Positions 9,518 through 18,105 of a stretch of DNA of 64,000 nt are shown in pieces. The notes under the pieces are model-generated. The model worked only from the letters and a program-made list of their open reading frames with translations, was not told the origin of the DNA and searched no databases. This DNA is from Mycobacterium pseudokansasii (GTDB lineage: Bacteria > Actinomycetota > Actinomycetes > Mycobacteriales > Mycobacteriaceae): positions 3,162,001 through 3,226,000 of the forward strand of contig NZ_UPHU01000001.1 in the NCBI RefSeq assembly GCF_900566075.1, in the 5' to 3' direction. A program made the translations under genes and the position numbers. How positions within the stretch are numbered: position 1 is the stretch's first letter; each line of letters opens with the position of its first letter.

Positions 9518-9598
9518 ATGAGTCCCGGCGATAGTCCGTATCCGAGTCCGACGAGCATTTCGTTCCGATCCGACCTCGGCGCCCTTTTCGCAATCTAA
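9518..9598 (+). CDS. 26-codon proline-rich leader ORF downstream of the M-box
   Basis: GAGGAGG (9501-9507) lies 10 bases before ATG 9518; the frame ends with TAA at 9596-9598. The peptide starts MSPGDSPYPSP, with prolines at positions 3, 7, 9 and 11 and an Asp at 5. That composition recalls the acidic/proline-rich MgtL leader peptide of enterobacterial mgtA, where Mg2+-poor ribosomes stall or drop off. The ribosome site can pair with CTCTCACC upstream. I infer a cis-acting leader peptide that couples ribosome behaviour to downstream expression. No protein function is expected. Confidence 0.55.
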   Translation: MSPGDSPYPSPTSISFRSDLGALFAI

Positions 9599-9709
9599 AC
9601 GGGTTCGCCCGATTCTCTTCGCTACGCGGCTCCGCATTGTGGAGACGCGGCGCAGAGCGCGCGAAAGCAACTTCGATCCGGGGTGGGTCTTTTCTCCAGG
9701 AGAAGTTTG
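9599..9709. other. leader to PE20 relic spacer
   Basis: It holds an imperfect hairpin CTCCGC-ATT-GTGGAG and, at its end, a strong ribosome site CCAGGAGAAGTTTG that served the PE gene at 9710. No intrinsic terminator is seen. Confidence 0.4.
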
Positions 9710-10002
9710 ATGTCGTTTGCGATCACCCGTGCAGCTGTGCTGTCTACGACCCCCGGGCCGTGCCAAGCGAACACCGCACCCGCAACGAGCAACCGCCCAT
9801 TGCCCTGCAGCGGACAAATACTGCAAGCGACGAATCAGACCGGACCACAACACAATTCAGTGCCCGCGTCCGGAGCTGGCGGTGGCGTCACAGTGCGGGC
9901 GGCCCATCGATCACCTACCGCGACTTCGGGTACCGGCGCCGGCTTAGGTGCGGCCACCGGCGCCGCCAGCACTATCCCAGCCGATGAGAAAAGAGGCCAG
10001 CG
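9710..10002 (+). pseudogene. PE20-like gene, frameshifted
   Basis: It starts MSFAITRAAVLS, matching the PE opening MSFVIT-PEVLA, behind ribosome site AGGAGAAG. The start frame does not keep the PE pattern. At 9823 the +2 frame (ASDESDRTTTQFSAR) matches the PE segment ADEVSALTATQFSAHAQ, so at least one frameshift lies between about 9750 and 9823. The start frame stays open through the PPE start but encodes low-complexity sequence. The position, directly before a PPE31-like gene and after the M-box, identifies it as the decayed counterpart of PE20 (Rv1806). Confidence 0.65.
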
Positions 10003-11208
10003 ATGACCGTCGCCCTGGACTTTGCCATGCTGCCGCCCGAAATCAATTCCGCTCGCATGTATTCGGGACCCGGCTCAGGCCCGATGCTTGCCGCGGCGGC
10101 GGCCTGGAATAGCCTGGCCGCGGAATTACGTGCGACGGCACTGTCCTATCACTCGGTGCTCGCGGCGCTCACCGGCGAAGAATGGTACGGTCCTGCATCG
10201 GCATCGATGGCAGCCGCCGCCGCGCCCTACGTCGCGTGGCTGAGCGCTACCGCTGTTCAGGCAGAACAGACCGCGATACAGGCGGAGGCCGCCGCGGGAG
10301 CCTACGAAGCCGCCTTCGCCGCGACCGTCCCTCCGCCGGTGATTGCGGCCAACCGTACCCAGCTGATGGCGCTGATCGCCACAAACATCCTCGGCCAGAA
10401 CACCCCTGCCATCGCGGCCACCGAGGCCCAGTACAGCGAAATGTGGGCCCAAGACGCCATGGCGATGTACGGCTACGCCGGATCCTCGGCTGCCGCCACA
10501 CAGCTGAGCCCGTTCGTCGAGCCTCAGCAGTCAACCAACTCCAGCGGGCTGGCCGCCCAGGCGGCTGCGGTCACCGAGGCCGCCGGCACCTCCGCCGGCA
10601 GTCAGCCGAGCACGCTGTCCGGGCTGATTTCCATGGTTCCTAGTGCATTGCAAGGACTTTCGGGACCTACCAGCACATCCTGGCTACAGGTGATTTGGGA
10701 CCTGCTGACCGGGTCTGGACCTGCTTGGTGGCAGACCTTGTGGAACGTCTGGGGACCCAACGCGAATGTCTGGAACACCATCAGTTCGACCGGGCTCTTC
10801 GTCCCGGGAAGCACGTTTGGACCCTTCATGGCCAGCCTGCTGGGCGGCGCAGTGGCCGCCGATGCGGCTCAGGATGCGAGTGTGGCCGCGGCTGGAGCTG
10901 GCAACGCGCTGGCGGCGGGGCCGCTCGCGTCCACCGGTGGCTTGGGAAATGCGGTCTCGGCCGCTTTGGGCAACTCGGGGATTGTCGGCAAGCTGTCGGT
11001 GCCGCCGGCGTGGACCGCCGCCTCGCCACTGCACAACCCGCTGGGTTCGGCATTGGGCGGCACGCCGATGGTTGCGCCTCCGCCGGCGGTGGCGGCGGGT
11101 ATGCCCGGTATGCCGTTCGGCAACATGGCCGGTCATCCCTTCGGACGGGCTGTGCCCCAGTACGGCTTCCGTCCCACCTTCGTCGCGCGACCGCCCGCGG
11201 CGGGCTAG
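10003..11208 (+). CDS. PPE31: PPE31-like PPE-SVP protein
   Basis: 401 residues from ATG 10003 (ribosome site AAGAGGCC). MTVALDFAMLPPEINSARMY opens the PPE domain, followed by GEEWYGPASASM, TAVQAEQTAIQAEAAAGAYE and [17 protein letters not shown]. The SVP signature GKLSVPPAWTAA is near residue 328. The C-terminus (SALGGTPMVAPPPAVAAG, then MPGMPFGNMAG, ending YGFRPTFVARPPAAG) matches M. tuberculosis PPE31 strikingly as I remember it. PPE31 pairs with PE20, is exported by ESX-5 and has been linked to Mg2+ acquisition. Here the PE20 neighbour is a pseudogene, so another PE partner would be needed. Probably controlled by the M-box upstream. Confidence 0.92.
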   Translation: MTVALDFAMLPPEINSARMYSGPGSGPMLAAAAAWNSLAAELRATALSYHSVLAALTGEEWYGPASASMAAAAAPYVAWLSATAVQAEQTAIQAEAAAGAYEAAFAATVPPPVIAANRTQLMALIATNILGQNTPAIAATEAQYSEMWAQDAMAMYGYAGSSAAATQLSPFVEPQQSTNSSGLAAQAAAVTEAAGTSAGSQPSTLSGLISMVPSALQGLSGPTSTSWLQVIWDLLTGSGPAWWQTLWNVWGPNANVWNTISSTGLFVPGSTFGPFMASLLGGAVAADAAQDASVAAAGAGNALAAGPLASTGGLGNAVSAALGNSGIVGKLSVPPAWTAASPLHNPLGSALGGTPMVAPPPAVAAGMPGMPFGNMAGHPFGRAVPQYGFRPTFVARPPAAG

Positions 11209-11418
11209 CCGCGAAGACCTGGCTGCGCGGCGATCACACCTGCCTTTGGTGCTGCAGAGGCGGTCTGGATGATTGCGGAGGCGGCTGAGCGGCGCGGCAA
11301 CCGACCGGCCGGTCCCAGCATTTTTCCAGCCTTCACTCAGGTCAGTGACAGGCAAATGCGGCACCTTTCAGTCAGGTCATGAGTACCCTGCTTCCTTTCG
11401 GGGTAAGGAGCACACGTC

Positions 11419-11547
11419 ATGGCGATCACTCATCAGGTCGATGGCGTCGACGTCCACCGGCGCGCTATCCAGGCCCAGAAGGTAGCCGCGGCGACCGAGC
11501 CCCGCCGCGTCGCGCGCGACGTGCTCGCCTCCTGGGAGTTCTTGTGA
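11419..11547 (+). CDS. candidate 42-aa ORF of unknown function
   Basis: ATG 11419 lies eight bases after TAAGGAG, a good ribosome site. It encodes MAITHQVDGVDVHRR and ends VLASWEFL with TGA at 11545-11547. The sequence is charged and soluble, without a signal or membrane segment. I do not recognise it. It could be the 5' remnant of a longer gene, since no continuing frame follows. Confidence 0.25.
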   Translation: MAITHQVDGVDVHRRAIQAQKVAAATEPRRVARDVLASWEFL

Positions 11548-11840
11548 GTGGCATGACGTCGGCCAGCAGTCGTTTCGGGGTGGTGTGGCGCTCAGGCGCT
11601 TGGTCAGCAGGGCCTCCGCAATCGGATCGCCGGCTACCGCCGTGCCGTCAGCCACAGCCGTCCTCGAAACTCACCGGGGACCGTCTCGGGATGCTGTAGC
11701 TGACGAACCAGCAATCGACTCCTTGCCAGCAGGATCAAATCCCAGGAGGCAATACGGCGCCGGTTACCCCAAGAATGTCTGAAAATAATGTAATATTTGC
11801 GGCGTTTCGGTTGTCTGGCCGACATGCTTGGGCGGAACTG

Positions 11841-11870
11841 TAATAGCGATACAGGTTACCGTATCGATTA
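11841..11870. promoter_or_regulatory. inverted repeat in the low-GC spacer
   Basis: CGATAC-a-GGT-t-ACC-GTATCG (11847-11866) is an almost perfect palindrome with one bulged base. It is flanked by TAAT (11841-11844) and ATTA (11867-11870). It could be an operator or a hairpin in an untranslated leader for the PPE gene at 12369. No partner regulator is evident. Confidence 0.35.
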
Positions 11871-12368
11871 TCATCGGCAATGGCAGCCGATCGCGTGGAC
11901 TGACACACGTACAATATCGCCGGATTTGCTCTGCTCGCGGTTTGATCTGTGCCACGTGGAGCGCGATCGGACCGCATAATTCGCTTTTCTCCAGCACTAT
12001 GGCTAGAAGGGGTTACCGCGTGATCCGTCCTGGCGAAGTGATAGCTAAGCTGAGAGTTTTCCGCCGATCAACGACGCAGTGGCGGTTACTTTTAACGTCG
12101 TGATTACATGCCGGGAACGCAATGCAAATAATTATTCGGCAGCATAACGGAGATGGTCGGCTAGGGGGCAGTCACAATCGCGCCGGTGGCGCATCTCGAC
12201 GAGCAGATGATTCGTAGCGGGAGAGCCTGGATAGACGTCAAGCAGGCGGAATCAATCACGGAGCGGTCGGCGGGATGAAGAATGAGTTCCGTAAGAGCTG
12301 ACCTAACCACGTACGGAACTACACGGCCGTGATTACTATGGCGGTCAGCGAAGGACCGGAGGCAGCAA

Positions 12369-13655
12369 ATGACGGATTTTGGGGCGCTTCCGCCGGAGAT
12401 CAACTCGGGGCGGATGTACGTCGGGGCGGGCGCTGGTCCGATGTTGGCAGCGGCCGCGGCATGGGATGAGTTGGCTGCTGAGTTACAGTCCGTGGCCGCC
12501 TCGTATCGGTCGATCGTCGAGAGTCTGACCGTAGGACCGTGGACGGGGCCGTCGTCGATCGCGATGGCGGCCGCGGCTGCGCCGTATCTGGCGTGGATCA
12601 ACACCACGGGGGCACAAGCAGAGCAAGCTGCCGCCCAGGCGGCGGTCGCTGCAGCCGCCTACGAGACGGCCTTTGCCGCGACGGTGCCGCCGCCGGTGAT
12701 CGCGGCCAACCGAGCGCTGCTGATGACGTTGATCGCCACCAACATTTTCGGGCAGAACACACCGGCGATCGCGGCCACCGAGGCCGAGTACCTGGAAATG
12801 TGGGCCCAAGACGCGGCCGCGATGTATGCCTACGCCAGCTCCTCCGCCACGGCCGCTCAGCTGACGCCGTTTACCGAGCCGCCACAGACCACAAACCCGT
12901 CCGCGGCGGCGGCCCAATCCGCCGCGGTGGCACCGGCAACCGGCACCGCTGCGGCCTCGGACATCACGACACAGCTTTCCCAGCTGATCGCCGCGGTGCC
13001 CAACGCGCTGCAAAGCCTGGCCTCGACCACGTCGTTACCGACGGCGGCGCCGTCCTTACCGGGATCCTTATTCCCGGCGTTGCCGCCATGGTTGGTGACC
13101 GATATCGAAAACTGGAACATCATCATGGCGACCCTGAACGGGCCTTATTCGCTGCAGGGGCTCGCCGCCATTCCGGGCGGCCCGTTCCTGTCCTTCGGAC
13201 AGGTCTACGCCTACGCCCAGAATGGCCAGGGTTTGCAGGCCTTTTTCGCCCCTTCCAAGCCCATCACCGGGGCCCTGGCCCCGATCGCTGATTCGCTGGG
13301 CGCAAACCTGACGTCCAGCAGCGCGGGTGGTGGTGGGCCGGTCACCGGAGCGATGGGGCGGGCGGCCCTGGTGGGCAGCATGTCGGTGCCACAGGGTTGG
13401 ACGCAAGCCGCCCCCGCGATGCGACTGGTCTCCTCGCTGCTGCCCAGCAACTTGGCCGCCGCCCCGGCCGCGGCGTTTTCCGGCGAGGCCGGGGTATTCG
13501 GCCAGATGGCCCTGTCGAGCCTGGCCGGCCGCGCCCTGGCTGCCACCACGTTCGGCTCCGCAGGCAGTGGTACGGCAAGTTCATTGGGCGGCGTTGTCGC
13601 CGGGGCAGATCCCGCCACCGCCACCATCATCGTGATCCCGGCGCTCGACGAATGA
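12369..13655 (+). CDS. PPE32: PPE32-like PPE-SVP protein
   Basis: 428 residues; ATG 12369 follows GGAGGCAGCAA. The PPE domain ([65 protein letters not shown]) covers about 1-175. The SVP signature [14 protein letters not shown] is near residue 338. The unusual acidic C-terminus IIVIPALDE corresponds to the VIPAMDD-type end of M. tuberculosis PPE32. The position between the PPE31-like and PPE33-like genes agrees. It is expected to be exported by ESX-5 with a PE partner; no PE gene or relic lies directly upstream. Confidence 0.9.
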   Translation: MTDFGALPPEINSGRMYVGAGAGPMLAAAAAWDELAAELQSVAASYRSIVESLTVGPWTGPSSIAMAAAAAPYLAWINTTGAQAEQAAAQAAVAAAAYETAFAATVPPPVIAANRALLMTLIATNIFGQNTPAIAATEAEYLEMWAQDAAAMYAYASSSATAAQLTPFTEPPQTTNPSAAAAQSAAVAPATGTAAASDITTQLSQLIAAVPNALQSLASTTSLPTAAPSLPGSLFPALPPWLVTDIENWNIIMATLNGPYSLQGLAAIPGGPFLSFGQVYAYAQNGQGLQAFFAPSKPITGALAPIADSLGANLTSSSAGGGGPVTGAMGRAALVGSMSVPQGWTQAAPAMRLVSSLLPSNLAAAPAAAFSGEAGVFGQMALSSLAGRALAATTFGSAGSGTASSLGGVVAGADPATATIIVIPALDE

Positions 13656-13742
13656 CGGCGGTGACGGTGATGATCGGCGTTACGACGGGCCATAGCCCAA
13701 CTCGGGCCACACAAAGCACCCGGCCAGGTAAGGGGTAGAGAC

Positions 13743-15158
13743 GTGTTCTACGCAGCACTTCCACCGGAGATCAATTCGGGCCGCATGTACACCGGTCCCG
13801 GATCGGGCCCGATGCGTGCCGCCGCGGCGGCCTGGGACGCGCTGGCCGCCGAATTACAATCCACCGCTGCCGCGTGCTCGTCGGTCATCGACAGCCTGAC
13901 CAGCGGGCCGTGGGTCGGTCCGTCGGCGGTGGCCATGGCGGCCGCGGCCGCGCCGTATGTGACTTGGCTGCAAGGCACCGCCGCCCAGGCCGCGCACGCG
14001 GCCACCCAGGCCGCCGCGGCGGCCGGCGCCTACGAAACGGCGTTCGCAGCACATGTGCCGCCGGTGGAGATCGCGGCCAACCGCAGTCAACTGGCGTCGC
14101 TGGTGGCGACCAACATCTTCGGCCAGAACACCCCGGCGATCGCTGCCACCGAGGCGCAATACGGCCAGATGTGGGTCCAAGACGCCGTCGCGATGGACGG
14201 CTACGCCGGCTCCTCGGCGGCTGCCGGCCAGCTGACACCGTTCACCGAGCCGCCGCAAGTCGTCAACGCGACAGGACTGGCGGGCCAAGCCGCTGCGGCG
14301 GGCCAAGCCGCCGGAACCTCGGCCGGCACCGCTGCGCAGTCGGTCCTGGCCTCGGCCGATCCGATTTCGTGGTTGCTGCAACTGGGTGCCGACCTCAGCA
14401 CCGCCTACACAAAGGCCATGAACGACCTGGTGAACGGCATCTTCGGGCCGACTGCAGCGGCGGATTATGTGCGGCTGTTCCTCGCTGTGAGGGGTCCCGT
14501 GGGCTTTACCACGCCGTTCAACTGCATCGGGCTGCTGGTCAACTTCCCCGCATCGCAATTCCTGAAGTTCGCCCCGCACTCGGCGGCTGGTGGACTCGGC
14601 GCGCTCTCGAAAGAGGGGCTGGGCGCTGGGCTGGGGCTGGCGCCCCACTGGGGCCGAGGCTGGCTGACCGGCGCAACATCGGGCGACGTGACGGCGCATT
14701 GGGGGCGCGGCACCCTCGTCGGGTCCTTGAGCGTTCCACCCAGCTGGGCGACAGCCACGCCCGCCATCAGGACCGTGGCCGCCGCATTATCGGCCGCCGG
14801 GCCGGAGGCCGTGCCGGCAGCTGCCCTCGGCGAGGGAGGGCTACTCAGTTCGACGGCGCTGGCGGGCATGCTCGGAAGCGCCCTCGGTGCCGGTGCTCCC
14901 AGCGCCGTCAGTGGCGTCGGCGTCCGCGGCCGTATCACCCCGCTCAAAGACCTCAAGGACGCCACGTCGCCGGACAAACTCCAGCGGCTGGTCGCGCAGA
15001 TATCGGAGAAGCCCGAAAGCGTCCAGCATCACAGCGTCGACCCCGAAGGCCTTGACAGCCTGCTCGAGCAACTGGCGAAGAAGCCGGGCATCCACGCCGT
15101 GCACCTGTCCAAAGGCGACAAACCCAAAGTGGTTCCCTCGGATTCACAGTTGGGCTGA
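13743..15158 (+). CDS. PPE33: PPE33-like protein with charged C-terminal extension
   Basis: 471 residues from GTG 13743 (ribosome site AAGGGGTAGAG). The start [16 protein letters not shown] is slightly atypical but PPE is intact. The PPE domain runs to about 175 and the SVP signature GSLSVPPSWATATP is near residue 330. After about residue 398 comes a 70-residue, Lys/Glu-rich tail unlike the Ala/Gly-rich PPE body. It contains two imperfect copies of a motif, LQRLVAQISEKPESVQHH and LDSLLEQLAKKPGIHAVH. The second resembles the C-terminus of the MgtC protein encoded 0.8 kb downstream (LERLVAELSLQPGIFAVH). The tail may be a small regulatory domain. Gene identity rests on position and family. Confidence 0.88.
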   Translation: MFYAALPPEINSGRMYTGPGSGPMRAAAAAWDALAAELQSTAAACSSVIDSLTSGPWVGPSAVAMAAAAAPYVTWLQGTAAQAAHAATQAAAAAGAYETAFAAHVPPVEIAANRSQLASLVATNIFGQNTPAIAATEAQYGQMWVQDAVAMDGYAGSSAAAGQLTPFTEPPQVVNATGLAGQAAAAGQAAGTSAGTAAQSVLASADPISWLLQLGADLSTAYTKAMNDLVNGIFGPTAAADYVRLFLAVRGPVGFTTPFNCIGLLVNFPASQFLKFAPHSAAGGLGALSKEGLGAGLGLAPHWGRGWLTGATSGDVTAHWGRGTLVGSLSVPPSWATATPAIRTVAAALSAAGPEAVPAAALGEGGLLSSTALAGMLGSALGAGAPSAVSGVGVRGRITPLKDLKDATSPDKLQRLVAQISEKPESVQHHSVDPEGLDSLLEQLAKKPGIHAVHLSKGDKPKVVPSDSQLG

Positions 15159-15394
15159 CACATGGCAAGAGCTATGCATTTGATCAACCGTGATGCCAAC
15201 CGCTGCAACGGCATTGGCGATTCTGCAGCGCGCCGCGGTTGCAGCACTGGCCGCGGTTGCGGCCCGGTGGCTCGACAGCCGTGGTGGCAGGGCCACGAAG
15301 GGGCGGAGTTGAAACGTTGCCGGACAGGGCAGTTCGGGAGTCGAATTAAGGACCGGGCAACCGCAAGACTGCCGGGGACGGAGGAATGTAAACC

Positions 15395-15718
15395 ATGAAA
15401 AAGCTGCTAGCGCTACTGGCCCTGGCGGCCGTGATCGGCGTCGCGGCGCCTGCGCATGCCGATCCGCAGGAACCGAGCGGCGCCGACGACGCGGGCTTCC
15501 TCGCTGCGCTGCAACAAGCCGGCATCACCTATCCCAGCCCGGCGGCAGCCATCGGATCCGCGCAGGCGGTATGCGGATACCTGGATAACGGCGAAGCGGG
15601 ACTGGAAGTGGTCCACGAAGTGAAGGTCCGCAATCCCGGATTCAATATGGAAGCTGCATCGCAGTTCGCGGTGATTTCCGCGAAATACTACTGCCCCCAA
15701 CACCTGAGCCACGTCTGA
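15395..15718 (+). CDS. secreted DUF732 protein, Rv1810-like
   Basis: 107 residues. A classical signal peptide (MKKLLALLALAAVIGVAAPAHA) gives a mature protein of about 85 residues starting DPQEP. The mature part fits DUF732: FLAALQQAGITYPSPAAAI, then a Cys pair (VCGYLDNG and KYYCPQH) likely to form a disulphide. Its function is unknown. It sits between PPE33 and mgtC as Rv1810 does in M. tuberculosis, where this gene belongs to the Mg2+-responsive block. Start ATG 15395 follows GGAGGAATGTAAACC. Confidence 0.9.
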   Translation: MKKLLALLALAAVIGVAAPAHADPQEPSGADDAGFLAALQQAGITYPSPAAAIGSAQAVCGYLDNGEAGLEVVHEVKVRNPGFNMEAASQFAVISAKYYCPQHLSHV

Positions 15719-15960
15719 TACACCCAGGGTTGGGCGAGGAGCCGGCGGGGCCGGCCGCCACAGGCCATGCCACTCCGGCAACTCGAAGTGGCCTGACCGT
15801 TACGCGGTCTTGCGCGTGATCAAATCGCTTGAGGTTCAGCATGTTTCGCGTGTTGGTCAGCGCCGCAATGCAACCGGTTCGCCAGCTCGCCACCCGTCGT
15901 TAACCGTCATATGCTTAGCTGCCGTCGCCCTCGCACTGGGACAGAAGGGAACGCAGTGCC

Positions 15961-16689
15961 GTGCAGAACCTCAGCATCGCCGAATTCACGCTCCGGCTCG
16001 CCGTCGGCGTCGGCTGCGGGGCCCTGATCGGCCTCGAGCGGCAGTGGCGGGCGCGCATGGCCGGGCTGCGTACCAATGCTCTGGTGGCCACCGGAGCGAC
16101 CCTTTTCGTGTTGTATGCGGCCGCCACCGAGGACAGCAGTCCAACCCGGGTCGCGTCGTATGTGGTGTCGGGCATCGGGTTTCTCGGTGGCGGGGTAATT
16201 CTGCGGGAGGGGTTCAACGTACGCGGCCTCAACACCGCTGCCACCCTGTGGTGCTCGGCTGCAGTCGGTGTGCTCGCCGCCTCCGGACACCTGGTGTTCG
16301 CGTTGATCGCCACCGCCACCGTCGTCACCATCCATCTTTTCGGCCGCCCGCTGGGGCGGCTGATCGATCACGACAACACCGTCGAAGAAGACGAAGGCCT
16401 GCGGCCCTACCAGCTGCAGGTGCTCTGCCGCCCCAAGTCCGCGAAATATGTGCGCGCTCAGATCGTGCAACACACGGCTCGAAACGACATCACGCTGCGT
16501 GGCATCCACACCGGCACAGCCACCGACGACAACATCGCTTTGACCGCTCACCTGTTGATGGACGGCCACACACCGGCCAAGCTGGAGCGGTTGGTGGCCG
16601 AACTGTCCTTGCAACCGGGCATTTTCGCGGTGCACTGGTATGCCGGTGAACAAACCAATCCAATGTTGCCGATGTCGCCGTCGGACTGA
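15961..16689 (+). CDS. mgtC: MgtC, membrane protein for survival in low Mg2+
   Basis: 242 residues from GTG 15961. MgtC is needed for growth in low Mg2+ and in macrophages and modulates F-type ATP synthase in other bacteria. The family motif CGALIGLERQWRARMAG is followed by GIGFLGGGVILREGF and GLNTAATLWCSAAVGVLA. Four to five transmembrane helices occupy residues 1-125. The soluble C-terminal ACT-like domain runs from RPYQLQVLCRPK to FAVHWYAG. In M. tuberculosis this gene is last in the M-box-led cluster. Here it lies 5.4 kb from the M-box, with a 1.16-kb gap in between, so co-transcription is uncertain. Confidence 0.95.
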   Translation: MQNLSIAEFTLRLAVGVGCGALIGLERQWRARMAGLRTNALVATGATLFVLYAAATEDSSPTRVASYVVSGIGFLGGGVILREGFNVRGLNTAATLWCSAAVGVLAASGHLVFALIATATVVTIHLFGRPLGRLIDHDNTVEEDEGLRPYQLQVLCRPKSAKYVRAQIVQHTARNDITLRGIHTGTATDDNIALTAHLLMDGHTPAKLERLVAELSLQPGIFAVHWYAGEQTNPMLPMSPSD

Positions 16690-16712
16690 TCTGACGTCCA
16701 CGCGGGGACCGC

Positions 16713-17978
16713 TCAGGGCTGGGCCTGCAATTCTGGCGCGGCGGCGGCCAACAGGTCGGCGCGGTCGCGGGTCAGCGGCGGGTAGATGCGCCGGGTGTTG
16801 ATCGTCTGTTTGGTCGCCTTGGCCTCGGCACCACGCGACACCACTTCGCGATCCCACCCTTCGGTGTACACGGCGCCCGCCGGCCCTAAATCGAGAACCG
16901 TTACATACCAAGGGATTCGAAATGCCAACAGCGGCTCGCCGAACAGGTCGCTGATCACGTTGTAGCCGGCGTAGCGGCCCATCGGCCGTCCGTGCTGACA
17001 CGACATCACCGACATGTGCTCGTCATCCACCGCGGCAACGGCTACATCGCCGGCAGCGAATACGGCCGGTACGCCCACCACTCGCAGATAGTCGTCGACT
17101 CCCACGCGACCAAGTCGATCGCGGGTCGCCGGTAGCTGTCCGGTAAGCGAATTGGCCCGCATGCCGGCGCACCACACGACGGTGGCCGCGGCCAGGTGCT
17201 CACCCGACGACAGTGATATGCCGGCCGCACTGATTGCGGCCACGCTCACTGCGGTCCTGGTTTCAACACGGTTGTCCGCCAGGGCTTGCTCGATCACCGG
17301 CCGCGCTGAGCCGCCCATATCGGAGCCGACGAACGGGTTATGGTCAACCAGCACCACCCGGGGGGCCACCGAACTTCCGACGAACAACGCCCTCAGCCGG
17401 CTCGGCATCTCACAGGCTGTCTCGATACCGGTCAGTCCCGCGCCGACTACCACCACGGTCGCCGCCGCGCCCGTCGCAGGGCCGTTGGCGAGCTTTTTGA
17501 GGTGGCACTGCAGCCGCATTGCGCCGTCGTAGGTATCGACATCGAATCCGAACTCACGCAGGCCCGGTACGTCGGGCTTGACCAGCCGACTACCCGCTGC
17601 GAGCACCAACCGGTCGTAGCGGCAGGTCTGGCCACTCGACGTCGTGACCTCGCGTGCGGGCGCGTCGATTCCGGTCACGTTCGCGGTGACATGCACAACC
17701 CCGGCCGGATCAAGCAGGTCGGCCAGTGGGATGCGGCAGGCACGCAGGTCGGCTTCATAGTTGCGCACTCTGATGTCGTGGAACGGTTTGTCGCTCAACA
17801 CCGTGATCTCCACCGTCCCCGCCGGGACGGCGAGCTGATCGAGTCGTCGGGCAGCGCCCAGTGCCGCCCACAGCCCCGCGAACCCGGAGCCGATCACCAA
17901 TACGCGGGTCAATCGGTCAGCGCCTGAGGCATCCGGGCCAACGTCGCATTGGCTTAGCGGCCGGTCGAGAGCATCCAC
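16713..17978 (-). CDS. FAD-dependent NDH-2-like dehydrogenase, Rv1812c-like
   Basis: 421 residues from ATG 17978, with GGAGG 12 bases upstream. A TTG at residue 23 (just before TRVLVIGSG) is an alternative start giving the 400-residue length of M. tuberculosis Rv1812c. The N-terminal FAD Rossmann motif VLVIGSGFAGLWAALGAA is followed by the NAD(P)-binding motif VVVVGAGLTGIETACE near residue 190. VPAVFAAGDVA is the second FAD-contact motif. This is the pyridine nucleotide-disulphide oxidoreductase fold of type II NADH dehydrogenases; the electron acceptor is unknown. Convergent with mgtC. Confidence 0.9.
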   Translation of the reverse strand: MDALDRPLSQCDVGPDASGADRLTRVLVIGSGFAGLWAALGAARRLDQLAVPAGTVEITVLSDKPFHDIRVRNYEADLRACRIPLADLLDPAGVVHVTANVTGIDAPAREVTTSSGQTCRYDRLVLAAGSRLVKPDVPGLREFGFDVDTYDGAMRLQCHLKKLANGPATGAAATVVVVGAGLTGIETACEMPSRLRALFVGSSVAPRVVLVDHNPFVGSDMGGSARPVIEQALADNRVETRTAVSVAAISAAGISLSSGEHLAAATVVWCAGMRANSLTGQLPATRDRLGRVGVDDYLRVVGVPAVFAAGDVAVAAVDDEHMSVMSCQHGRPMGRYAGYNVISDLFGEPLLAFRIPWYVTVLDLGPAGAVYTEGWDREVVSRGAEAKATKQTINTRRIYPPLTRDRADLLAAAAPELQAQP

Positions 17979-18105
17979 CCGGGTAACCTCCGTTGATCAG
18001 GATCGAGCGCTCGACCGTTTCGGCCGTTCTCGCTGCGGGTATTCGGCCCAGTAGATGCGCGCACAGCCCACAGCGCGAATCCCATCACACCGGAGGTGGC
18101 CCCGC

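Larger units (their letters stand above)
11209..12368. other. 1.16-kb intergenic stretch, partly low GC
   Basis: A tiny ORF sits at 11419-11547. From about 11760 to 12140 the base composition drops well below the surroundings (runs such as AAAATAATGTAATATTTG). This part carries the inverted repeat at 11841-11870. No M-box motif is present. Around 12186-12278 a short GTG frame (VAHLDEQMIRSGRAWIDV) has no recognisable family. The length and composition suggest that the next PPE gene has its own promoter. Confidence 0.5.

Noticed and set aside
6742..9709. lppT lipoprotein gene expected after eccA5 in M. tuberculosis
   Set aside because: No lipobox-bearing ORF found in this interval on either strand.
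9599..9709. Intrinsic terminator after the leader ORF
   Set aside because: Only a 6-bp imperfect hairpin with no U-tract.
12186..12278. Short GTG frame VAHLDEQMIRSG upstream of PPE32 as a PE relic
   Set aside because: No PE motif such as MSF, DEVSALT or QFAAHAQ is visible.
16713..17001. Minus-strand frame 15907-17001 spanning mgtC and the dehydrogenase end
   Set aside because: Out of frame with the clear FAD/NAD dehydrogenase and antisense to mgtC.
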